A DNA stretch of 7,060 nt from Deltaproteobacteria bacterium. Lineage in GTDB: Bacteria > Desulfobacterota > DSM-4660 > Desulfatiglandales > B25-G16. Shown piece by piece: positions 1 to 5,955 of the stretch (position 1 is its first letter; the number at the start of each line of letters is the position of its first letter). Under the pieces are notes generated by a model, which was not told where the DNA came from, made no database searches, and was given only the letters and a program-made list of their open reading frames with translations. The DNA lies in the NCBI GenBank assembly GCA_003646935.1, contig QMLW01000091.1, positions 1 through 7,060 of the forward strand, given 5' to 3'. Position numbers and translations under genes: made by a program.

Positions 1-2
1 CA

Positions 3-209
3 GGGATTTTCACAACCTTGACCCTTGGGGTAATTGGTTTTGCCTACTGGGATCGGCGTAGGCGTACTGTCATCAAAAAGGCCAAGGATGAGGCGATTGA
101 AAAGATAGAACGCGAGGGGAAGCTGCAGGATCTAATCCTGGCTTTACGTGAGATTGCCAAGACCAATGCGGATGTGGAACGTGTAATGAGAAGCTTTCAT
201 CTGCTATAA
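3..209 (+). CDS. C-terminal part of a small membrane-anchored coiled-coil protein (5' end outside window)
   Basis: The reading frame is open from the window edge and ends at TAA 207-209, giving 68 visible residues. The first ~18 residues are hydrophobic (GIFTTLTLGVIGFAYW) and look like a membrane helix. It is followed at once by a basic WDRRRR stop-transfer stretch, which predicts a cytoplasmic C-terminus. The rest is a highly charged Lys/Glu helix with hydrophobic spacing typical of a coiled coil, ending in VMRSFHLL. A TTG at 18 could be read as a start, but the hydrophobic segment begins before it, so I treat this as the tail of a longer gene. I recognise the general layout of small helix-plus-coiled-coil membrane proteins but no named family. 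It is separated from the next gene by about 180 nt, and nothing links it to the polysaccharide genes. Confidence 0.6.
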   Translation, partial: GIFTTLTLGVIGFAYWDRRRRTVIKKAKDEAIEKIEREGKLQDLILALREIAKTNADVERVMRSFHLL

Positions 210-242
210 GACACTTTCCAAAAAAACAATCTACTTTCCTAA

Positions 243-275
243 CTCTTCGCGGTTTCTGCGAACTCGGCGGTAAAT
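243..275 (+). repeat. Degenerate GCG-rich intergenic repeat
   Basis: The stretch contains three spaced, loosely similar units: CTTCGCGG, TTTCTGCGAA and ACTCGGCGGTAAA. It resembles the CTCTGCG-type strings often seen between genes in many bacterial genomes. That resemblance is from memory; within this window it occurs only once. It has no coding signal and is not a clear hairpin. Confidence 0.3.
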
Positions 276-371
276 AAGTACGGAGAAAGATATGGAGGGA
301 GTCTTCGGAGTGCATGGCAAGAGTCTGGAATGGGGGATCAAAGGGTATTTTGGAAATTAGAATTAGAAATT

Positions 372-377
372 GAGGAA
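372..377 (+). promoter_or_regulatory. Ribosome binding site that decides the GT2-GT4 start
   Basis: GAGGAA at 372-377 lies 9 nt before ATG 387, an ideal spacing. It is only directly abutting ATG 378 and is inside the frame if ATG 330 were used. ATG 330 has no convincing Shine-Dalgarno sequence. The protein family also normally begins just before the VSYNS motif, so 387 is the best start. Confidence 0.7.
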
Positions 378-386
378 ATGAGTTTA

Positions 387-2519
387 ATGGATATTATCAT
401 AGTGAGTTACAACAGCACCGATTATCTTCTGCGCTGTCTCAGATCGATTTATGATACCCTTCATGGCACACCTGTAAGAGTCTTCATACAGGATAATGAC
501 TCTCGCGATGGTATTGATAGAGTGAGGAATGAATTTCCTGAAGTCATGCTTTTAAAAAATGCTTATAATCTGGGCTTTTCAAGAGCAGTCAATAACGCCC
601 TGAAACAAGGGAATTCCCCCTATATAGTGCTTACAAATCCTGATACGATTCTGATTGATGGGTTTTTTGAGCCCATCCTGTGCTATATGGAAGAGCATCC
701 TCACGTGGGGATCGTTGGTCCAAAAATCCTGAATCATGACGGATCTGTCCAGGGATCGGCCAGAACGTTCCCAACACCGCTCACGGGCTTATTCGGACGA
801 TCTTCACTCCTGACCAGGTATCTGCCGAATAATCCATTCACCCGCGAAAACATACTTACCACTCAAAGCGATGGCAGAACCCCCATGGAGGTGGATTGGG
901 TTTCCGGTGCCTGCTTGGTGGCGAGGAGAAAAGCCGTTGAAACCGTTGGCCTTATGGATGAGCGCTTTTTTATGTACTGGGAGGATGCGGACTGGTGCAG
1001 GCGCATGTGGGATAAGGGATGGAAGGTGGTTTATTTTCCGCGAGCCTCTGTTGTTCATTATGTTGGAGGGAGCAGCGATAAAGCGCTTTCAAGATCGATT
1101 TTTGAATTTCATAAGAGTAGTTATCGGCTCTTTGAGAAATACAGCAAACCCCATTACTGGTTTTTGAAACCTCTTGCTATAGCCGGTCTTTCTCTCAGGC
1201 TCTGTTTTGTGCTTATATCCAATGGCATGCGTGTATGGTATGACCGGCAGATTGCCATACGACCTAAAGAGAAAGCTGTTTATTTTGAAAAAGCTAGGAG
1301 AATAAAGGTGTTGCGGCTGATAGCGCGCCTAAACATCGGAGGACCGGCCATTCACGTAAACTTATTAACAAAGGGGTTGGACTCTAAAAGGTTTAAGCCT
1401 ATGCTGATTGCAGGCAAGATCTCCCCAACAGAAGGGGATATGAGCTATCTTTTTGATTCAATGGATACGAAACCCGTTATTTTTTCAGAGCTACAGAGGG
1501 ATATCAGCGTCAAGATGGATTTGATGGCATTTCTCCGAATTTTCAATAAACTGCGGGAAGAAAAACCGGATATCGTGCATACACATACGGCAAAGGCCGG
1601 CTCAAGTGCCAGGCTCGCTGTGTTGATGTATAATCTATTTTATGGGAAGCAGGTAAAGACCGTTCACACCTTTCATGGGCATGTGTTTGAGGGTTATTTC
1701 AGCAAGGAAGCATCTCTCATTTTCGTGTGGATTGAGCGCTTGTTGGCGATGCTGACGGATGTGATTATTGCGATAAGCGATACCCAGAGGAAGGATTTGA
1801 CGGAGAAGTTCCACATCGCACCGGGTAAAAAGATAAAGACCATTGAGCTGGGCTTTGAGCTTGCACCCTTTCTAAAAAACGGCTTTTTAAAAGGACAATT
1901 CAGGGGAAAATTCGGAATAAGTGATGATACCTTATTAATCGGCATTGTCGGCCGGCTTGTCCCCATAAAAAACCATAGGATGTTTTTTCAAGCGGCAAGG
2001 CTCTTTATTAATCAGAATCCCGCGTTGAAGGTAAAATTTATGGTGGTTGGTGACGGTGAGCTAAGGAGAGAATTAGAGGCGTATTGTCGCCAATTGAGAT
2101 TAATCCGTCACGTGATATTCTGTGGTTGGATAAGGGACGTGCACCTAGTCTATGCAGACCTCGACATCCTTGCCCTTACTTCCCTGAACGAAGGAACACC
2201 CGTATCAATCATCGAGGCAATGGCATCATCGGTTCCCGTAATTGCAACCGATGCGGGGGGGGTGCTGGATCTTCTTGGGGCGTCGGACGGCATTCCTTCT
2301 TCAGATGGATTTAGGGTATGTGAGCGAGGCATTCTCTGTAGAAAAGATGACGCATTAGGATTTATGAAAGGGTTGAAATACCTGGTGGATCTTGATGCCG
2401 TGAGCAAGAGCAGGCTCCTCTTGCAGGCTCGATCCTATGTGAAGGAGCGCTTTTCTGAAGAACGGCTCATACGAGATATGGAGTCTCTGTATCTTGATTT
2501 GATGGCGAACAGGAGATAA
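387..2519 (+). CDS. Two-domain glycosyltransferase, GT2 (rhamnosyltransferase-like) fused to GT4
   Basis: The 710-residue protein should transfer two sugars onto a lipid-linked glycan at the cytoplasmic face of the inner membrane. Residues 1-307 are a GT-A fold GT2 domain: start IIIVSYNS (3-10), nucleotide-binding IQDNDSRDG (34-42), NLGFSRAVNNAL (61-72), the metal-binding NPDT (84-87), and the acceptor-side WEDADW (198-203). This arrangement is typical of dTDP-rhamnosyltransferase-like enzymes, although the donor cannot be read from sequence. Residues 308-710 are a GT-B fold GT4 domain: N-terminal LIARLNIGGPAIHV, HTHTAKAG, HTFHGHVF, donor-binding GRLVPIKNH (R523, K528) and the EX7E motif (E602 to E610). 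Each half has the length of a complete single-domain enzyme. The frame also extends upstream to ATG 330, but 387 has the better RBS. Oddities: the domain joint coincides with an internal SD and GTG start, and there is a run of eight G at 2255-2262. The frame and domain calls are firm; whether it is one protein in the cell is less certain. Confidence 0.9.
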   Translation: MDIIIVSYNSTDYLLRCLRSIYDTLHGTPVRVFIQDNDSRDGIDRVRNEFPEVMLLKNAYNLGFSRAVNNALKQGNSPYIVLTNPDTILIDGFFEPILCYMEEHPHVGIVGPKILNHDGSVQGSARTFPTPLTGLFGRSSLLTRYLPNNPFTRENILTTQSDGRTPMEVDWVSGACLVARRKAVETVGLMDERFFMYWEDADWCRRMWDKGWKVVYFPRASVVHYVGGSSDKALSRSIFEFHKSSYRLFEKYSKPHYWFLKPLAIAGLSLRLCFVLISNGMRVWYDRQIAIRPKEKAVYFEKARRIKVLRLIARLNIGGPAIHVNLLTKGLDSKRFKPMLIAGKISPTEGDMSYLFDSMDTKPVIFSELQRDISVKMDLMAFLRIFNKLREEKPDIVHTHTAKAGSSARLAVLMYNLFYGKQVKTVHTFHGHVFEGYFSKEASLIFVWIERLLAMLTDVIIAISDTQRKDLTEKFHIAPGKKIKTIELGFELAPFLKNGFLKGQFRGKFGISDDTLLIGIVGRLVPIKNHRMFFQAARLFINQNPALKVKFMVVGDGELRRELEAYCRQLRLIRHVIFCGWIRDVHLVYADLDILALTSLNEGTPVSIIEAMASSVPVIATDAGGVLDLLGASDGIPSSDGFRVCERGILCRKDDALGFMKGLKYLVDLDAVSKSRLLLQARSYVKERFSEERLIRDMESLYLDLMANRR
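1296..1310 (+). promoter_or_regulatory. Internal Shine-Dalgarno and GTG start at the GT2/GT4 joint
   Basis: AGGAG at 1296-1300 is followed after 7 nt by GTG 1308-1310, in frame with the GT4 domain, whose expected N-terminus (VLRLIARLNIGGPA) begins exactly there. A stand-alone 403-residue GT4 protein could therefore be started from this site. The same A/G bases also form an out-of-frame TAG at 1295-1297, the usual stop-SD-start layout of two neighbouring cotranscribed genes. Confidence 0.55.
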
Positions 2520-2618
2520 AACCGCTCCGCGATTTTATAAAGAGAAGAACAGTCATGGCCTCCGATATAATAAACCAGCAGGTATGGATCGTTGAGGCAT
2601 ATCAAGACATGTATTTTC

Positions 2619-2633
2619 TTGACAAGTTGTCAA
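2619..2633 (+). promoter_or_regulatory. Palindromic operator overlapping the -35 box
   Basis: TTGACAA-G-TTGTCAA is a perfect inverted repeat with 7-bp arms and a 1-nt centre. It covers the -35 box, so a bound protein would block the polymerase. Type II antitoxins of the Phd/YefM family typically repress their own promoter by binding such palindromes, so the antitoxin encoded downstream is the natural candidate. A second, looser pair TCAAGA (2602-2607) and TCTTGA (2617-2622) overlaps its left side. Confidence 0.55.
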
Positions 2634-2646
2634 AAAAACTCATAAT
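2619..2646 (+). promoter_or_regulatory. Sigma-70-type promoter of the toxin-antitoxin pair
   Basis: A perfect -35 box TTGACA (2619-2624) and a -10 box CATAAT (2641-2646, five of six consensus positions) are separated by 16 bp. They stand 33 bp upstream of the antitoxin ATG. This implies the pair is transcribed on its own rather than only from the polysaccharide operon. Confidence 0.65.
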
Positions 2647-2667
2647 GAGATTAGCAGCTATCAACCT

Positions 2668-2673
2668 AGGAGG
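2668..2673 (+). promoter_or_regulatory. Strong ribosome binding site of the antitoxin gene
   Basis: A full-consensus AGGAGG lies 5 nt before ATG 2679. It is stronger than any other RBS in the window, consistent with the need to make more antitoxin than toxin. Confidence 0.7.
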
Positions 2674-2678
2674 AACTC

Positions 2679-2918
2679 ATGCAGACACTCACCATCGGAG
2701 AACTTAAGTCGCGATTTTCAGAAGTACTGGGGCGATTACGGCAGGGCCAAGAGATTGTAATAAGCTATGGGAAAAAGCGGGAAAAAGTTGCCGTGCTGGT
2801 ACCTTATTCCCATTACAGCGCAAAACCGGAAAGAAAGCTGGGCTTACTCAGGGATCGGGGCCACTGTGTGATCCATGAGGACTTCAAGCTGAGTGATGAA
2901 GAGATGCTGAAATCGTGA
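2679..2918 (+). CDS. Phd/YefM-family antitoxin of a type II toxin-antitoxin pair
   Basis: The 79-residue protein matches the Phd/YefM antitoxin layout in length and order. An N-terminal dimerising and DNA-binding half opens with MQTLTIGELKSRFSEVL and continues with QGQEIVISYGKKREKVAVLVP (residues ~23-43). It is followed by a charged, probably disordered tail ending in the helix LSDEEMLKS, which in this family wraps the toxin and blocks its active site. The start is fixed by AGGAGG 5 nt upstream. Its stop codon overlaps the toxin start by 4 nt (GTGA at 2915-2918), implying translational coupling. It probably represses its own promoter through the palindrome at 2619-2633. The family assignment comes from recognisable motifs; DNA binding here is inferred. 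Confidence 0.88.
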   Translation: MQTLTIGELKSRFSEVLGRLRQGQEIVISYGKKREKVAVLVPYSHYSAKPERKLGLLRDRGHCVIHEDFKLSDEEMLKS

Positions 2919-3313
2919 ATTTTCTCTTGGATACTCATAGTTTCCTGTGGGCACTTTTCTCCCCGGAAAAATTGAGCCCGTCTGCAGCACAGAAGATCAG
3001 ATCTTCGGATAATGACGTGGCTGTCAGCGTGATAACCTTTTGGGAGATTTCGCTTAAGTTCGCGCTTGGAAAGCTTGAATTGTCTGGTGTGGAGCCCGAA
3101 GAATTGCCCCGTTTCGCTGAGCAGATGGGCTTGAATATCATGCCCATAAGCCCGACCGAGGCAGCTAGTTTTCATAAGCTACCAAAGCTTTTGCACAAAG
3201 ACCCGTTCGATCGGTTTATCATCTGGCAGGCTATTCAGAGGAAGATGACCCTGGTATCGAAAGATCGTGAATTCAAGGAATATCTGAAGTTCGGTCTTAA
3301 AATTCATTGGTGA
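2915..3313 (+). CDS. PIN-domain (VapC-like) ribonuclease toxin
   Basis: The 132-residue protein is a single PIN domain, normal in length for the family. The conserved acidic residues that hold Mg2+ or Mn2+ are present: D6 in FLLDTH, E44 in TFWEISLK, D96 (with D99) in KDPFDRF, and D117 in LVSKDREF. PIN toxins cleave specific RNAs, often tRNA or rRNA, and are held inactive by the partner antitoxin; the target cannot be told from the sequence. The gene starts with GTG 2915, overlapping the antitoxin stop, and lacks a strong RBS of its own, so its translation probably depends on reading through the antitoxin gene. The catalytic set looks complete, so it is probably active. A Phd-type antitoxin with a PIN toxin is a known combination. 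It is unrelated to the flanking sugar genes. Confidence 0.9.
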   Translation: MNFLLDTHSFLWALFSPEKLSPSAAQKIRSSDNDVAVSVITFWEISLKFALGKLELSGVEPEELPRFAEQMGLNIMPISPTEAASFHKLPKLLHKDPFDRFIIWQAIQRKMTLVSKDREFKEYLKFGLKIHW

Positions 3314-3386
3314 TGGGAATATTGATATTTAAGAAATTGAAGCCGCAATTTGCAGACGTTTTGAACTTAGTTCGCTTCGCTCACAA

Positions 3387-3418
3387 TTGGAATATTGGAA
3401 TATTGGAATGATGGAATA
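3387..3418 (+). repeat. Tandem TTGGAATA 8-mer repeat
   Basis: Four consecutive 8-nt units are present: TTGGAATA, TTGGAATA, TTGGAATG, ATGGAATA. A further exact TTGGAATA lies at 3427-3434, inside the flippase remnant's frame. The preceding 3361-3386 stretch (TTCGCTTCGCTC and neighbours) is non-coding and looks like part of a dispersed intergenic repeat. I recall similar strings between genes in other bacterial genomes but cannot confirm it here. Confidence 0.7.
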
Positions 3419-3419
3419 A

Positions 3420-3653
3420 TGCCTGTTTGGAATAGCACAGCGCTTGTTGCCGACTAAAATCTCAAGCCGCATTCCTAAGACCTTGGCTATGGTTGGAGCC
3501 CTGATTATCTTCGGCCTGGGGAGTATGCAGATAAACCTTTTGATCAAAGCGGCCTTTATGGTGGCGGTTTTTACCGCGTTTAGCTTCACCGCATGGTTCA
3601 TTGTCTTGGCGCCGGATGAGCGCGTGATGATTGGCAATCGATTCAGAATTTAG
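3420..3653 (+). pseudogene. Probable C-terminal remnant of a Wzx-like polysaccharide flippase
   Basis: The frame is open from just after TAA 3417-3419 to TAG 3651-3653, giving 77 residues with no credible start; only TTG codons at 3444 and 3447 are available and neither has a good RBS. The translation has the look of the end of an oligosaccharide flippase: a FGIAQRLLP segment, then a basic SSRIPKTL, two hydrophobic helices (VGALIIFGLGSM, then about LLIKAAFMVAVFTAFSFTAW) and a closing APDERVMIGNRF. Wzx/RfbX-type proteins commonly end with a QR(L/Y)xP motif, two last helices and a PEER-like stretch. I infer a gene that lost its 5' portion when the repeat-rich spacer or the toxin-antitoxin cassette arrived. 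Alternatively it is a short membrane protein started at TTG 3444 (69 residues). The family call is from pattern memory and is moderate. Confidence 0.5.
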
Positions 3654-3710
3654 ATAGAGTTGCTTGGTTTTTGCTGATACTACCGTTTCTCAGATAGAAC
3701 AGGGATTTCC

Positions 3711-5090
3711 TTGAATAGATTTGAAGTTATTCTTAGTTATTATGGGAGGCTAACACACGGTTCTATAAAAAGAAAAATTTTCGGTGCGGTAACGATAATC
3801 GCCCTCTTAACCCTGGTGACGCAACTTGCCTCTGTCGCCAAGGAACTTACCGTTGCCGCATGGTTTGGAACTGCTGATGCCCTGGATGCCTTCCTTATTG
3901 CATTTCTCCTTCCCACATTTGTGATCAACGTGGTGGCCGGATCTTTCACCGCCGCCTTCCTACCCACGTTTATTCACCTAACCGAAGAAAGAGGTACTAA
4001 CGCCGCTCAGGATCTTCTTTCAGGCATTTTAGCGTGGAGCATGGTCCTGCTCATCAGCGTCTCATTATTGATGGCGGTGCTTGCTCCTTTTTATTTGCCC
4101 ATTTTAGGATTAGGTTTTTCACCTGATAAATTGCAACTGACGAGATCGCTACTGCTGCTATTATTGCCGGTGGTCTTCTTTAAGGGTCTCTCCAACATCT
4201 GGGCAGGCGTGCTGAATGCAGGAGAACATTTCGCGCTTCCAGCAATGGCGCCTATTTTTGTCCCTCTATTCGCTATCATTTTTATACTAATAGGCGGAAA
4301 GGCCTGGGGAATCTTTGCGCTTGTATTCGGTACGGTCATCGGTTTTGGGCTAGAGACGTGTTCAATTGGGTATGCACTTAGGCTGAGGGGAATACTCCTG
4401 AGGCCTCGATTTCGTTCAATAGACCCTGATATGCGGATTGTGATTGGCCAGTATCTGCCGGTGGTTGCCGGTGGATTGTTAATGGGAAGCACCGAGCTTG
4501 TTGACAAGGCGATGGCCGGAGCCCTTGCATCCGGAAGCGTGGCTTCTCTTAACTATGGAAACAAGGTTATTACTATGGTGCTGGGATTGGCAGCGATGGC
4601 TATTGGTACCGCAGTGCTGCCCTATTTTTCACGTCTAGTCGCGGAGAGGGGTTGGGACACCTTGCGAAGCACCCTACATTTCTATCTGCGTCTCATCTTT
4701 GTCATTGCCGTACCAGTAGCCATACTCATCTATTGGCTCTCTGAACCCCTTGTGCGCATTATCTTTCAACGGGGGGCCTTTACCGGGGGAGATACGGCTT
4801 TAGTAGCCGCGGTTCAGGCATTTTTCTCCTTTCAGATACCGTTCTACATTGCCGGCATCATGCTGGCACGGTTAGTTTCCTCCCTCAGAGCGAATCATAT
4901 TCTCATGTGGGCGGCATCGATAAATATTACCGCGAATGTGGGGTTTAATATCCTGTTTATCCACATAATGGGTTTAAAGGGAATCGCTCTTTCTACGTCT
5001 ATTGTATATGCAATCTCCTTTTTGTTTCTATGGCATTTTACACGCAGGCTCATTTCCGAACGGGAGAAAGGCGCTTTTACCGATGGATAG
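3711..5090 (+). CDS. MurJ/MviN-family lipid-linked oligosaccharide flippase
   Basis: The 459-residue polytopic inner-membrane protein has about 12 hydrophobic segments. It belongs to the MOP superfamily, MurJ/MviN branch: KELTVAAWFGTADALDAFLIAFLLP (44-68, written with the conserved D59), GSFTAAFLP (77-85), NAGEHFALPAMAPIF (169-183), ASGSVASLNYGNKV (273-286) and IGTAVLPYFS match the family's signature positions. In a sugar locus its likely job is to flip an undecaprenyl-linked glycan. Start TTG 3711 is preferred because AGGGA (3701-3705) lies 5 nt upstream and no in-frame ATG precedes the first helix. Odd features: compared by eye with E. coli MurJ it lacks R18, R52 and R270 (Q38, a non-Arg position near 72, and K285 here). 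It also stops after the region of helix 12, lacking the last two helices of the ~510-residue MurJ. It overlaps the methyltransferase by 8 nt. Confidence 0.88.
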   Translation: MNRFEVILSYYGRLTHGSIKRKIFGAVTIIALLTLVTQLASVAKELTVAAWFGTADALDAFLIAFLLPTFVINVVAGSFTAAFLPTFIHLTEERGTNAAQDLLSGILAWSMVLLISVSLLMAVLAPFYLPILGLGFSPDKLQLTRSLLLLLLPVVFFKGLSNIWAGVLNAGEHFALPAMAPIFVPLFAIIFILIGGKAWGIFALVFGTVIGFGLETCSIGYALRLRGILLRPRFRSIDPDMRIVIGQYLPVVAGGLLMGSTELVDKAMAGALASGSVASLNYGNKVITMVLGLAAMAIGTAVLPYFSRLVAERGWDTLRSTLHFYLRLIFVIAVPVAILIYWLSEPLVRIIFQRGAFTGGDTALVAAVQAFFSFQIPFYIAGIMLARLVSSLRANHILMWAASINITANVGFNILFIHIMGLKGIALSTSIVYAISFLFLWHFTRRLISEREKGAFTDG

Positions 5091-5883
5091 GGCAGGAAAG
5101 GGTTACTGGAGTAATTTATGGCAAATCAGTTCCATGCCAAAGGCCTTTGATCCCGGGAAACATGGCTTAAGCAGTTACATCAATCAAAGATATCATACGT
5201 ATTTATCTGATTTATTTAAATTCTTAAAACCAAAAAATAAACGTTTACTTGAGATTGGCTGCGCTCGTTCTATATGGCTCCCTTATTTTTCGAAGGAATT
5301 TGGCTTTCAAGTTACTGGAATCGATTATTCAGAAGAAGGCTGCAGGCAGGCAAGAGAGATGATGAATCGGGAGGGGGTAAAGGGAGATGTTATATGCACG
5401 GATCTTTATTCGCCGCCAAAATCTCTATTAGGTACTTTTGATACGGTTGTCTCATTTGGTGTGGTTGAGCATTTTAACGACATATATGCCTGCCTTCGCG
5501 CTTTTTCCCAATACCTAAAACCCGGAGGCACCATTATAACCTTTATTCCGAATTTAACCGGTATGATGGGTATACTCCAGAAGGTGTTGAACAAGAAGGT
5601 CTATGATATCCATGTTGCTGTCGGTTTGGAGGGACTCCGTGCCGCACATGAATACGCTGGATTTGAAGTCGTTTCTTGCACCTATTTCATATTCATAAAC
5701 TTTGGAGTCATTAATTTGGCTGACATGAGCAACAGGCCTTTCCATATCTTTCTGAAACGGGCAATACGTTATTCACTTCAGCAGATTGCAAGGGTCCTAT
5801 GGATCTTTGAGATCTTGGTAGTTCCTCTTCCTGCAAACCGCTATACATCGCCGTATATAGCATGTGTTGCAAAAAAACTTTAG
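5083..5883 (+). CDS. Class I SAM-dependent methyltransferase of the polysaccharide locus
   Basis: The 266-residue soluble protein has the Rossmann-type SAM fold. Motif I is LLEIGCARS (55-63), the acidic residue after strand 2 is D81 in VTGIDYS, the motif III region is ICTDLYSPP (104-112), motif IV is FDTVVSFGVVEHF (119-131) and the post-motif is LKPGG. It would transfer a methyl group from SAM to a sugar, lipid carrier or other acceptor; the acceptor cannot be read. ATG 5083 overlaps the flippase stop (TAG 5088-5090) by 8 nt, with GGGAGAAAGG at 5062-5071 as a distant RBS, so translation is probably coupled. The frame extends upstream to 5002 inside the flippase, but that extension is only antiphase flippase sequence. 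Motif I carries A and S where GxGxG proteins usually have glycines. A hydrophobic stretch near the C-terminus (ARVLWIFEILVVPLP) may touch the membrane. Confidence 0.85.
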   Translation: MDRAGKGYWSNLWQISSMPKAFDPGKHGLSSYINQRYHTYLSDLFKFLKPKNKRLLEIGCARSIWLPYFSKEFGFQVTGIDYSEEGCRQAREMMNREGVKGDVICTDLYSPPKSLLGTFDTVVSFGVVEHFNDIYACLRAFSQYLKPGGTIITFIPNLTGMMGILQKVLNKKVYDIHVAVGLEGLRAAHEYAGFEVVSCTYFIFINFGVINLADMSNRPFHIFLKRAIRYSLQQIARVLWIFEILVVPLPANRYTSPYIACVAKKL

Positions 5884-5920
5884 AAAATTACTTAGGTGAA
5901 TACCTGAATGAGGCTAGACT

Positions 5921-5937
5921 AGTCTCCATCCATAAAT
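5921..5937 (+). repeat. Extra partial arm of the palindromic element
   Basis: AGTCTCCATCCATAAAT differs at only two positions from the reverse complement of the palindrome's right end (AGTTTCCATCCAGAAAT). It lies about 19 nt outside the left arm that pairs with the same end. With its preceding CT it also restores the CTAGT seen at the right end, so it may be the true or an older left terminus. Confidence 0.5.
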
Positions 5938-5955
5938 CTCTGTGTAGACCAGTGA

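Noticed and set aside
330..386. Upstream start (ATG 330 or ATG 378) for the GT2-GT4 protein
   Set aside because: No usable Shine-Dalgarno for 330, and the GAGGAA at 372-377 abuts 378 but is ideally spaced for 387. The added residues are not typical of GT2 enzymes.
2813..3175. 120-codon minus-strand frame opposite the antitoxin and toxin genes
   Set aside because: It lies wholly antisense to two genes with clear family motifs and has no recognisable domain of its own.
3387..3434. CRISPR-like array
   Set aside because: Units are only 8 nt and tandem, with no spacers and no cas genes.
3660..3681. Promoter for the flippase (TTGCTT and GATACT)
   Set aside because: The spacing between the boxes is only 10 bp, too short for a sigma-70 promoter.
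4091..4507. 138-codon minus-strand frame opposite the flippase
   Set aside because: It is antisense to conserved membrane-protein sequence; its low-complexity Pro/Ser composition is what reversed transmembrane codons produce.
5002..5082. Longer methyltransferase beginning at 5002
   Set aside because: The extra 27 residues are the flippase coding sequence read in another frame. ATG 5083 overlaps the flippase stop in a normal coupled arrangement.
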